Shown here: positions 1-10,800 of the stretch, in pieces
Layout of the letters: every line of letters begins with the position of its first letter
Numbering within the stretch: the stretch's first letter is position 1
Assembly: GCA_024195265.1 (NCBI GenBank)
Contig: JAJLRJ010000006.1
Coordinates: 3,034,501 to 3,098,500 of the forward strand
Source of the DNA: Dendrophyllia cribrosa
Taxonomy: Eukaryota; Cnidaria; Anthozoa; Scleractinia; Dendrophylliidae
DNA length: 64,000 nucleotides
Direction of reading: 5' to 3'
Notes under the pieces: model-generated
What the model was told of the DNA's origin: nothing
The model's database searches: none
What the model saw: only the letters and a program-made list of their open reading frames with translations
Position numbers and translations under genes: made by a program

Positions 1-3000
1 GTGGAGGATTAGCAGGTCTGGTAGCTGCAGCTTCCCTTTCCAAGGACGGGTTTGATGTGGTACTTTTGGAGGCAGCTAATTATTTAGGTTGGTAAAGTGC
101 TTTCACCCTCTTCTCCCAAAGTCAACCTTTGACTCATGTAATAGAGGGGTAGCAAACGTCTAAGAGGGGTAGCAAACAGTTAAATCTGCGACTCACCAAG
201 ACTGGTTTAAAAATCCGAGCCCGAGATGCAGTCTTCCAAAACTCCAAGCCAGAGACACAGAGCTCCAAAATAGGAGACAGAGACAACAAACTGCAGCGCA
301 TTAACAACGGTTTTACTTTCTATGGTTTGTTAGTTTTTGGCTAGTTACATAATTAAACCAGTGTTGCTTGTTGAATTGTGGAATTGCAAACTTCTGGCTA
401 TAATTAATCAATAATTCGGATTCTGGATTTGCAAGGCTCCAAGGGAGTAGTTGTGATGAAATCCTAAAGTGTGACCATTCACACGAAAACTATTGAGCAG
501 TACTTCCTGCGTGGTACTGTTTATTACACTCAGTACAAGATGGCTCTAACTTTTGAGTCTGTGCATGAAATCCTAAAGTGTGACCATTCAAATGAAAGCT
601 ACTGAGCAGTACTTTCCTGTGGTGCTGTTCATTATGCTGTACAAGGTGGTTCTAACCTTTGAGTCTGTGGATGAAATCCTAAAGTGTGACCATTCAAATG
701 AAAGCTACTGAGCAGTACTTTTCTGTGGTACTGTTTATTACGCTGTACAAGGTGCTTCTAACTTTTGAGTCTGTGCATGAAATCCTAAAGTGTGACCATT
801 CAAATAAAAGCTACTGAGCAGTACTTTCCTGTGGTGCTGTTTGTTATGCTGTACAAGGTGGTTCTAACTTTTGAGTCTGTGGATGAAATCCTAAAGTGTG
901 ACCATTCAAATGAAAGCCACTCAGCAGTACTTTCCTGTGGTCCTGTTTATTATGCTGTACAAGGTGGTTCTAACTTTTGCTTCTGTCAATGAAACCCTCA
1001 AGTGTGACCATTCAAACATAATCGAACACAAAAATTCATGAAATTCAACGCATTTATTTTCATGCTATATAGGTGGTAGAGTGAAGCAAGTACAACCATT
1101 CAAAGGTTTTGGTCCATTTGATCTTGGTGGAGAATTTATTCATGGATCCGACACTGTGGTTAATAGGCTTGCACTTGACAATGACTGGCTAATCCTTTCT
1201 GTAAGTACATTTGGGTATGTCGGGTACTAATCTGGTACATAGAGTAATAAAACTTACTTTAGAGTAGAATCCCCATTATTTAAAACAAAAATCCATTTTT
1301 TGCGCTCATTTCAACTCGTTTGAGCATTTTATTGATAGATTACCCGAATTGATGATAAAAGTGTCATCTTTTTGAAAACTTTGGCCTTTGCTTTAAACCC
1401 AATGACTCCTAGAGTTTTAGCAAAAAACGGCAATTTGAAGCCACTAATGCCGTTTTCTGACCGCCGTGGAGGCAAATAAAAAAAGAAAACTGTCCAAAAC
1501 GTTGTTTGCAACATGAAAACTGAGCTTCCTTTCCTTCAGTTCTGGGCAAGTATATCAATTTAATTTTTGATTGCGGGAATGCGCACAAAGCAAACTTTAA
1601 TAAGCTTGACTTTTCTTTTTCATTGTTTTACTCCCTGTTCTTTTTTGTTCTTATTCCTTTTCTTTTCCCCTCATTGTTGGCCTTTCACTAGACTTTATTT
1701 ATGTGGTAAGTTTCCCCGAAAACGCCGAAGAAGGTGAAGATTTTCCTTTGATTTTGTCAGTCGAATCTGACAGGTTTTTCGCGTGTAACTCCGGTCCAAT
1801 TCACGACATCTCTCTCACTTGGGCACTTTTTGCCGTTAAAAAGGATGACGTCACAAATGGTAGAAGGACCGTGGTCCCGTATCGCCGATACGGGGCGGCG
1901 ATACGGGGCGGCGGGCGGCGGGCGGCGGGCGGCGGGCGGCGGGCGGCGGGTTTCAGGCGTTTAAGGTGTCGATGGATTAAGCGGGACACTATCGGGACCA
2001 GAAAGTGTCCCTTTAATAGAGGTGATAATTACAAAGAGAAGAGCCGATTACTTGCAAATCTTACATGAGCGTTTTGCCGTCCAGGACCAGGACAAGAGGC
2101 CCTCAACAGAGGTGTCCCTTTAAGAGAGGTGGTAATTACAAAGATTATATGAGCGTTTTGTTGGCCAGGACCAGGACAAAAGGCCCCTTAATGGAGGTGT
2201 CCCTTTAAGAGAGGTGATAATTACAAAGATTATGAGCGTTTTGCCGGCCGGGACCAGGAGAAGTGTCAAAGTAGAAGTTCCGCTTAGTTCAAACATATAA
2301 CACGTCATAATGACAGTACAAGTTCTAATTTTACAAATTTCATGTGAAAACTATTTATCCGCCTTAAAGTTAATTATTACCCCAAAGTTTTTTTTACGCA
2401 CATTGCAGGAATCCGAAGATGAAGAAGGTGAAAAACTTTACTACAAAGGAAAACTTTACCCCTTATCGAGTGACCAGCCAGAAATAAAAGCTGCCAGAGA
2501 ATCTTGGCATGAAATAATCAACAGTAGATACAAAAGTCAAGGTAGTGAAAGTGAATTCCTGTCAGATTCTCTGAAGGTCAGGTTACAAGACAAGGGTTTG
2601 TCGCAGGAGGTACTGGACATCATTGAGTATTGGAAACTCAGGATTTCAGCAGGGTCGTTGAAACATTATGGAGTGCGTGAAGGAAGGAGAAGAATGGAAT
2701 CCAAATTTGAGTGGGGACTTAAAAATTACAGGTAAGTTCAGCTGAGCTGTACCTTCAGAGCACAATTGCAACAAATCTACCGGTACTATACTTGCTTGAG
2801 GCTGAAATCCGAATCCGCCCGTATTCCTTAATCCATACTCCGGTGAGATTGATCAAGTCAAATCTAAACGTGTTGAGTGGGGTGGTCACATGCAGCATTT
2901 GTTGAGCCACAGAATGTAACTTCTCTCTGAAGCCTGTGTCTTCATGTCTTCTTCCTTCTTTAGACCCGCTGAATCGTATGCCCAGCTAGTGAAGTATTAC

Positions 3001-5708
3001 TTGGATAGCAGTATGGATGTGGATAAACGCCTTAACTGGCAAGTTAAGAAAATCGTTTGGAAAGGTCGGTTGCTATGTCTTTCTGTAGTTACAGTTATGC
3101 AACCAGAAACTTATACCGCTGGAATTAATACGTAATTACAGAGATTCTGTACGAAAAGCGCGTGAAGCATATCTCATAGACAAAGCAAAGACGTTATAAC
3201 TACTTGGTACGAACTTCATTAACTTTCTCATCACTAGTCAGTTTAGTTTATCACCCGTCAAACCCTTCACCAATCATATTCATTGTTTTTGTATTTTATT
3301 AGTTTTGAGCTATAACGTTTTTACAGTTGTAATCATTTATCGTGTTAGCTCCCGAAGAAGCTTTGTTTTGCAAAGCGAAATATTGGGCACTTTTTTATTC
3401 CACTTTTATTTTATTTTATTTGCTTTTTCTGTTCTTCTGCCGTAAGGATCAGTTTGCCATTTCTTTTGTTTCACTCTATAGTTGTTCGAGATTATCTTAT
3501 AACTTCCATAACATCGACTCTTTGTTTCACCCATTCCTTAGAAGCACCTTCCTCGTTTTTTTGCAAACAACGACCATCTTAATGAAATACCCATTGAATC
3601 ATTTTTCAATCAAACGTATTTTAAACCTCTCGTAAGCGACTACCTCGAAAGTCCCGAAAACGTCTCGGGCCCGAGAAGCTAAGTTCTGTAGACTTAGAAT
3701 GCTTACCAACAAAGGTTCGGCAAAAAGTCTTATTTTTTCAAAGCAAGTTGAAATTGTTTGTGAGCTAAAAACTACACAGTCAATACGTTAAAAACAATTT
3801 AAAAATAGCTCTCGAAATGTCTTCGGGAGTTTTAAAAAACGTATGCCTGGTCCCGAGGATTGTTGCTTTTGAATGAGGTATTTGTTTTCTTTATTCAGAT
3901 GACAGCATAACATCAAACTCTGGTGGAAGAATTCTTCTGAAAAACCAACATGGCGACGAATTAACCGCCAAGTACGTGATCATCACAGTGCCACTCACAA
4001 TCCTCAAAGATGGCGACATAACGTTTGTTCCAGCTCTTCCTGCTGACAAGAACAGAGCTATCGACACGATTCAGATGCTAGGGGCGTGGAAAATCGTTTG
4101 CCGTTTCAAACACCGCTTCTGGCCTGAGAAACTTCACCAAGTTTACTGTATCCGGGGATTTGCCACAAGATTGTGTATGTGGTCACGTGACTCGCCTGGT
4201 AGTGACGATAAGTGCCACGTGATTGTTGGGTCTGAAACTGCTGAGCCTGCAGAGCACAAAAGTGTTCTCAGCGGACCAGAGGTTTTAGAGGGATTTTTGA
4301 GCTACTTGGATGGAATGTTCAGGTATGAAAATGTTTCCTCGCGTTTAGTGCGCGTTTTAAGGGCACATATTGTAATGTTATGAAATCAGATAAGATTTTT
4401 TTTATTCAAAGAGGGTAAACTCGATCAGCCCAGCGCTTGAAAATTTTGCCATATCTCTCTTCCAAAATCATTGCAAGAAGTCAATATTTTTACATGAGCT
4501 GTTTGGATAATTTTTACTGCTCAAGATTGAGCGATGGAATGAAGTATTTTTTCAGGGTATTTCTTTTTCGTTATACTAGAAATATTTCTAAAAAATACAC
4601 CCAAAGACACTCAATTAGCAAACAATAAATTCAATAAAATTTAATGACTTTAAATTTGTACAATATAGGTAAAAACGGCAAACTGATCCTTACGGCAAGG
4701 AGAAGAGATTGAGACAGAAGTGAAATAAAAAAAAACAGTTGAATATATTCAATGTTTGTTTTTTTTTATTTCACTTCTGTCTCTATCTTTTCTTATTGCC
4801 GTAAAGGATCAGTTTGCCGTTTTTACCTTTATTATTTCAAGATTTTTACTGATCCAGGTCTACGATAGATCCGCCACTCTTCATTGGTTTGTCGCTGTGG
4901 TTTTGCCGTTATTTTAGTTTTTGAATACAATCATTCAGCCTGCAAGCAGTCGCCAGTTTTTTTTCGACTTTTTCAGGTACGCACGTGCGTACGTGCGTAC
5001 AGGTAGCTACGCCCCTGAGAGTAGTTTTCAATTGAGTATGAAAAGTAATTTCACAATTGCTTTGGTTTTGCATTGCTACGCTTTGTGATTGGCTAAAAAA
5101 TCTCGCGCCACTTTCTCGTCCGATCAGAAGTAAAACCAAAACCAATCGTGACTTGCTCGCACGCGTTTTCCCGCGCTTGGCGCCGCCGACATGGAATTGC
5201 TTCGAGCTCTGATTGGTTCATTGGATTGTTTACGACTGCTGTGATTGGTCAGAGTAGTTACTTTGGTTTTGGTTTTACAACACTCAATTACAACTTAATT
5301 GAATAAAAAGATTCTATAGAGTAAAACAGAAGCAGTAGTTTGGAGATAAAAGTGCACAGATTGCAAGGATGGAAGTGGATTACAGTTCATCAAATCAAAG
5401 TATGATTTTTTATTTTTTTTAACAGCACATCCACTGATCCTCGTCCTGCAACCGACTCATTCATGGACTATGTGTACTTTCATTGGTCAAACCATCCCTT
5501 CATTCGCGGTGGATATACATCACCTACTGCTCATGCGTACGACCTTCGTCACGTGCTCGCTAGTCCTGTTGAAGATTGCGTGTTCTTTGCAGGTGAAGCC
5601 ACAAGTGTTAGATCATGTTCAACTGTACCGACTGCGGTAGAAACTGGACTCCGTGTGGCAGATCAAGTGCGTCTCGCAGCTGGAAAGGGACCTTGTGCCA
5701 AACTTTAA
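1..5708 (+). CDS. FAD-dependent amine oxidase (polyamine/monoamine oxidase family), 5' partial, six exons
   Basis: Proposed exons: 1-87, 1073-1200, 2409-2731, 2964-3064, 3899-4322 and 5426-5708 (stop TAA); intron phases agree throughout and sum to about 448 residues. The first exon opens within the Rossmann FAD-binding loop (GGLAGLVAAASLSKDG then VVLLEAA), and the exon 1/2 junction rebuilds the family motif GGRV, followed by FDLGGEFIHG. The last exon carries the C-terminal FAD-binding motif FFAGEATS and a helix with TAVETGLRVA, as in amine oxidases (flavin amine oxidase fold, Pfam PF01593). Such enzymes oxidise amines or polyamines using FAD and release hydrogen peroxide; the substrate cannot be told here. 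Only about 10-20 N-terminal residues should be missing. Two donors (after 87, GTTGGT; after 3064, GTCGGT) are weak but are the only ones that keep frame. The family's usual FAGEHT is FAGEAT here. No tower domain or SWIRM domain is visible, so it is not a standard LSD1. Confidence 0.88.
453..1015 (+). repeat. 106-bp satellite array 1 (about 5 copies, intron 1 of amine oxidase)
   Basis: Head-to-tail copies of a unit containing GATGAAATCCTAAAGTGTGA, then CCATTCAAATGAAAGCTACT, GAGCAGTACTTTCCTGTGGT and GCTGTACAAGGTGGTTCTAA. The same unit recurs at about 15.2, 20.5, 41.7, 43.7-45.5 and 62.0 kb. Short open frames across it are not genes: 106 is not a multiple of three and each copy has stops. Confidence 0.93.
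1880..1952. repeat. GC-rich 7-bp tandem repeat (GGGCGGC)n
   Basis: After two GATACGGGGCGGC copies the sequence becomes about six perfect GGGCGGC units in amine oxidase intron 2. On the plus strand it has many G3 runs and could form a G-quadruplex. It stands out from AT-rich surroundings. Confidence 0.9.
2000..2280. repeat. Imperfect tandem repeat, about three units of 84-108 bp
   Basis: Each unit contains GTGTCCCTTTAAGAGAGGTG, then TAATTACAAAGA, GAGCGTTTTG and GGACCAGGACAA. Units start near 2004, 2112 and 2196; the first carries an extra ~24 bp. Lies just before exon 3 of the amine oxidase gene. Confidence 0.8.
3348..3388 (+). ncRNA. Hammerhead-ribozyme-like motif, degenerate (one core change), Penelope-type
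   Basis: Reads stem I GCTC, core CCGAAGA (consensus CUGANGA with U4 changed to C), an extra A, a perfect 6-bp stem II GCTTTG/CAAAGC with a five-base loop, GAAA, a minimal stem III TATT, and stem I partner GGGC. This is the short-stem-III architecture known from Penelope-like retroelements. The U4 change probably weakens or abolishes cleavage. About 60 bp downstream is a module GCCGTAAGGATCAGTTTGCC that recurs near related motifs. Lies in amine oxidase intron 4. Confidence 0.5.
4666..4830. repeat. Foldback (two inverted copies of a GGCAAACTGATCCTTACGGC module)
   Basis: The left arm (from 4668) begins GGTAAAAACGGCAAACTGAT and runs to AGACAGAAGTGAAATA; the right arm (to 4827) is its near reverse complement. 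The spacer is an AT-rich stretch around 4738-4752. The module is the one that follows the hammerhead-like motif at 3348 and flanks the one at 41325, so this looks like two inverted tails of one element. Located in amine oxidase intron 5. Confidence 0.8.
5019..5300. mobile_element. MITE-like element copy 1 (ends TTTCAATTGAGT / ACTCAATTACAAC)
   Basis: Terminal inverted sequences AGTTTTCAATTGAGT and ACTCAATTACAACTT bracket a body with GCTACGCTTTGTGATTGGCT, CTCGCGCCACTTT and GCACGCGTTTTCCCGCGCTT. A second copy of the body lies at 41075-41275. No coding capacity. Target duplication not resolved. Inside amine oxidase intron 5. Confidence 0.7.
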
Positions 5709-5876
5709 TCGGCGATGGTGTTTAAAATCGAGCGGGTCTCAGACTTTAAAGCTATTTCTGATGCAATATACCAAAAAAAAAACAGATCTTAATTACAACT
5801 TTTTGTATTTTTTAAAAATACTGTTTTAAAAACCTTCATAAACACCAAATTAGCCGGGTATACATCTACTTTATTA

Positions 5877-6066
5877 AAGAAATAAAAAACGCGCCGAGTG
5901 CATTATTGAGTTATATAAGCACGCGGGGATTTTTAAGAACACTCGAGAAGTGCAGAAAAGCACTCGCCTTCGGCTCGTGCTTTTCTGCACTTCTCGAGTG
6001 TTCTTAAAAATTTCCAAGTGCTTATATAACTCAACAATGCACGAGGAACAAGTTTTTTTATTTCTT
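5877..6066. repeat. Near-perfect ~190-bp palindrome downstream of the amine oxidase gene
   Basis: Arms about 5877-5968 and 5975-6066, sharing AAGAAATAAAAAAC, GAGTTATATAAGCAC, TTTTTAAGAACACTCGAGAA and GTGCAGAAAAGCAC, with almost no loop. Probably a foldback/MITE. It contains the first AATAAA after the amine oxidase stop codon. Confidence 0.9.
5881..5886 (+). terminator. Possible poly(A) signal AATAAA of the amine oxidase gene
   Basis: First exact AATAAA, about 170 bp after the stop codon. It is part of the palindrome, so chance occurrence in a repeat is a real alternative. Confidence 0.35.
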
Positions 6067-6520
6067 TTATAAAATGAAAACGGTTTTAATGAATCTTACG
6101 TCACGCGCGTGCTTTATCGAGTTATAATGAACTCGGTTTGACCAATCATAGCGCGCGCATTTCCTTGAGCATTTTATAATAACTGATAAAGTAGTAAAAA
6201 ACCGCATCACATCAGTATAAAAATAAATAAGAAATACATAATATTTATATAATACAATAGGAAAAAGTAAAGACGAACCGCAACGAAATAAGGCACTAGG
6301 CGTCACTATTACTATTCACTGAAATGACCAATTTCGATTAATTACAAACATTATTTTATAAATTAAACAAATGTACTTTGTGCATTTTAAGTTTTAGAAT
6401 ACTACAAAGAACATTTTAAATCAGTTGTTTAATTTTAAATGAATATGTAATGTGATTTTAATAAAGATTGAAAGTTTTCTATCTCATATCCCAGGCCGTT
6501 TTTTTTTTTTTGGTTTACTG

Positions 6521-6667
6521 TAGACTACAAGCAGTTCCTTTTTCCCAGCTTAGTCCATCGAGCGAGAATCAAGAAAACATTGGCGAGCGGATAATGGTCG
6601 CGCAAAACTGCCCCAGTTGTGGCGCGGACTAATCTGGGAAAGAGGGACAGTCACTGCTCGTAGTCTA
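6521..6667. mobile_element. 147-bp MITE with 9-bp target duplication
   Basis: Begins TAGACTACAAGCAG and ends CTGCTCGTAGTCTA; inner inverted pieces are TTTCCCAG and CTGGGAAA. Flanked on both sides by GGTTTACTG (6512-6520 and 6668-6676). A 9-bp duplication is typical of Mutator-like elements, so a MULE-derived MITE is the best guess. Confidence 0.8.
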
Positions 6668-6676
6668 GGTTTACTG

Positions 6677-7847
6677 ATACCGAGTGACCATTTATCACAA
6701 GAAAACAATTTCATGGATGAGCCAACTTCTCTCTTCCTCTGTTTTTCAAAATAAAGCGATCAATCGAAACCAGCTTTGAATGTGAAAGAGTAAAATGCAC
6801 ACACTTTAACCCCACTTTGTGACCATGGAAACTTGTCGATCTTTAATCTTTGATCAATTACTCCTAAAACAGTAAAAACTATACTTAGGCCTATTTGAAT
6901 GGAGCCGAAGTTCGCTGCCACACTTGACCAACGGGAAAACAGAAGTCAACTAAAAGGCACTTGCAGCGGCGCAAAAAAGAAATCGAGATTGTTAGCCTAT
7001 GTTCCATGAAATACACTTTCTGATTAGCTGTGAACCACAATTTTCTGATGTGTTACTTGAGAATCTCAAGTGCGCTTGAGTCAAGTTCTTGGTTGAGACA
7101 TACTTATAGTATATCAAGAGATTATAATTGGTCTAATTATTTCTCTTGAGTATATAATATATAGTTGTAGTATGAAACCACCAAATAAGCTATGTAAGCG
7201 CAGATAGAGCTCTGCAGCGCATCAGAGAACTCGAGACTCACTCAGTACCGTAAATCCTCTATAAGCCGTCCCCCCCCCACCACCGGAGCTTATTTATTTT
7301 AAGTGCGTTTGAGGGGAGGGGGTGGGGTGACATAATGTTTACGGTAGCTACTACTGGGTTATTTTTAGTACAAGTACCGGTAATATTTTCCCCAAAGCTC
7401 GCGAGTGCTGTGTGTGAATTGGGTGAATTGTTGCCCGGATTGGTACGGTACATGTAAGTACGTATCGGTAATACAGTTTGTTTACACCTTTCAGCACAGA
7501 CTATGAACTTAGAGACAAGGAAAACAAATTCTGTCTTCCCAAGCCCCGTACAGATTTTTTTTTTCAAACGCAGTTTTTGCTACAGTGGGGCAATGACAAT
7601 GGAATTACTTGGATTGAATAACTTGTAATTACTTGGATTCGTCGACAGTCCAGCACTGCTCGCCGTCAAAATCGTAAACCCATCGCTCGAGAAGTCCTGG
7701 GAACAAATATGTCAAACATGGCGGATGTCAGAAAGGACGGACGCGACGAAGGATGATCTCCAATTTTGAGGGCTCCCATAACGTTTCCATTACATATCAA
7801 ACGTTCTGTTGTGTTTGTATTTGACTGCAGCGGAATTAAAGAGAGGC
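6677..7847. other. Intergenic stretch upstream of WDR25
   Basis: No coding frame of note. Contains a C-rich run near 7268. An acceptor-like CTGCAG ends at 7830, 17 bases before the WDR25 start codon, so a 5' untranslated exon may lie in this stretch. The WDR25 promoter should be here, but no TATA box is obvious. Confidence 0.5.
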
Positions 7848-10800
7848 ATGGATAGTTTACTTGCGTATAGCAGCAGTTCTGACGAGGAATGCGATGACAC
7901 AACATGCCATGGAGAAAACCTTAAGAAACGCAAAGTAACTGCAGATGAGATAGAACAAGGGAGAGACGTTTGTGGAGCGAGAAACATCACACAGCCAGGA
8001 GGTAAAAGGATGAAGCCTTTTCTTGAACCAACAAATGCAACTGGATTCATCCGAAACAGCTATTCTGAATCAAAACAAACTACAATTGAAACTTCCCAAA
8101 CTTTATACAAGTCTTCGAGATGTGATGGCCGCATTGATGTGTCTTATCGTTGTGGCGAATCACAGTCGCCAGCTTGTTTTATTAATCAAGAAAAGAAAAA
8201 TTTGGCTTTTCTAACTTCAAATTCAAGTGGTATTTCAGGGGTAGGTGTTAAACCTTATATTTCAAAGAGAGAAAGAGAAAAGTTAGCTCAGCCAACAGTA
8301 CCTTGTATGTCACCTTCTCTGGTGAAACCGCTGCTTAATGAGAATAATTCTAAACATACGGTAAAAGAAATTGATTCAGAACCAAACAATGAAATATCAG
8401 GCCAGAAAAATGTAGACCGTGTATGCAGGCCACCAAAACAGTTACACTTGAATCTTGAAGGTCATTCGAAGGGGGTCAACTGCGTGCGATGGAACCCGAA
8501 TAGAAGTAACTTGTTGTTATCTGCAGCAATGGATCAGACGGTCTGTGTTTGGGACACTGCAGGTGGTGGTACATGTAGTAGGAGATTAACACAGCATATG
8601 GCAGCAGTGAAGGATTCTAAGTGGAGTCTGTGTGGATCGCAAGTGTTGAGTTGTGGTTACGACAAAACTGCCAGACTTTTTGATTTGGAAACAGGTAGTA
8701 TCTTGCCAAGTTAGCAGCTTACCTTGCTGGGGGGAAGGGGAGAACTTTGGTGGAGATTAGGAACCAAGTCCTTTTCCTGCTTGGACCTCAATACTGGCAT
8801 GATGGGGTGGTATTGATGAGGGAGGGGGGGATGCATGGAGACAGGGGTTGGAAATTCAGAATAAAAGGGAAGGGATGGGAAACAGGACAGTCTTGACATC
8901 AGAGCTCTTCTTTTTTAATGCATGCCTAAGCAAAAGAAAAGCTCTGGAGAAGCCTGTGCAAGACTCTTCAATTGGTTTCCAGGCAAAATGATAAAATGTA
9001 TCTGAGTGGTTTATTGTTTGCGTTGTGGTTCAGATTCTTCTTTGGTTTGATAATTTTGAAACCAGTTTATTTCTTGTTTTTCTTTTTCCCAGATTATGAT
9101 AATGAGTCTGACACAAAGGGAAGTAAAAATTAAACTGGTTTGAAAATTTTCAAACCCAAGAAAAATTTCAACCACAACATTTATGCAAAAACTTTTACAA
9201 AGGGCATGCATTTTCCTGTGACAGTAGCCTGTGTAAAGTCAAAGAACTCAGCACCATTGTCACTGAATGCTCTTAAGGACGGTGCCACCTATTGTTATTG
9301 CGCATACGTTCTGCGCATGCATTGCGCGATTGTCGCGCGAGACACTGGTTATTTTTTAACGCGAACGCGCGAGGTAAAGGCTAAGTTCCGCCCACTTTTC
9401 ATGTCAATCTGTCAACTCCCTGGCTCAGTTTCTAAACTTACAAGATAAATAGAGTTCTCAAAAATCTATGAAAATGTGTTTATAGACCTTCTGCAGCCTA
9501 AAAGTGCTAAATTCTCTCTCTATTTTGCAAACGACAGAGCCTCGGTAATGAAACTATATTGAGCTAATTGGCGATGCCGCCTCGATCAGCAGAACGCGTA
9601 CGTTTTGCCTTTCTGTACGAAGATTGTTTACATTGGCTTCTTTTCTCCATTCAAAATTTCAACAAAACTTCAAGTCAACCGGCCAGACTAGTGTTTTTTT
9701 TATATAAAACAAGCATACTCAAGGCATAAAATCCAAGGAAAGGCTGGCATGTTGTTATTTCCAATTTGCACAAGTTTTTGTTTTGGCGGACAAACCTCGC
9801 GTTGTTTGAAATTTTTGTTTAAGTTAAGCTTATTTGCAAAAATCTTTTGCCAGTGACCACAGTTTTTGCGAATAAAAAAAGTAATGATATAACAAAAGCA
9901 GAAAAACAACTGTTCCAGTTAGATCAAACAAACGTCAAAAAGGAGAATTGAGATGAGCAAAGCGTTTTCAAAAAGACCGTGTTTGACAATTGGTGAAGAT
10001 ATAAAAACAACTGGCTGAAGCCAGCAACTAAAGAAAACTGGCCGCTCCAAAGCCGGGAAGCATCCGACTAAAGTATTCCCTTCCTCGATTGCTGGCAAGC
10101 ATGGTTTTTAGTGTAATCTTTCGTAAACACATTTGTGCATTTAGGTACAATTGATTTCCATTATTCTCTATCATAAGCAAGTGGTGTTTTTCGAAGTCGC
10201 ATCGTGTCAGTTCTCAACTGCTTTGCATTAGAACAAATTTTGATTGGCGAAAAACGTGCCACGATAAACTGAAAAGAAATCTTATCTTTTTAGATCAAAT
10301 AAAGCCGTAGACTTCGGCAAAAAAAGTGTTTTATTAATTCACGATTTTTTTGAAATTAAAGTGTACCGACTAATTTTTTCCAAAGTTATCAGAGAATCCA
10401 TGAAAACTACAGGAGCTTCACAAGAAAATAAACACGCGGCCAAATGAAATTACAAAACTCAAGCACTTTTCGACAAATATTTCTTACATTTTGACTCCAA
10501 ATAACCGTTAAAAGACTAACCTGCCAATCTAGAGTTTTTCGGCAGCCGCCGGACCAGTCACCTCGATATAGCACTGATGTTTTCAAGTTGGTAATGGATC
10601 AGAAGAAAGTTCTTGTGCCCGAAGGAACATAAGTTAATAAATCCGTAGATCCACTGTAGATTAATGGAAGTGAACCGATTTTGCGTTTTTACTCCTTTAC
10701 TGTGCTGCTTGACCTTGAAATCCCCGAAAAATGTTTCTCAAAAGAGCAACTTACAGCTACAAATAGAATTAATTTTGAATTCTACAATGTTTGTCTTTTT

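Noticed and set aside
792..992. Repeated peptide MTIQ(M/I)KATEQYFPVVLF.. at 792, 15079-15342, 45234 and 61954-62199, looking like a small gene family
   Set aside because: It is the translation of the 106-bp satellite. The unit length is not divisible by three, frames end after one to two units, and there is no sign of start or codon conservation beyond the DNA repeat itself.
1703..2068. 121-codon frame with Arg/Gly-rich stretch
   Set aside because: Produced by the GGGCGGC tandem repeat within an intron of the amine oxidase gene.
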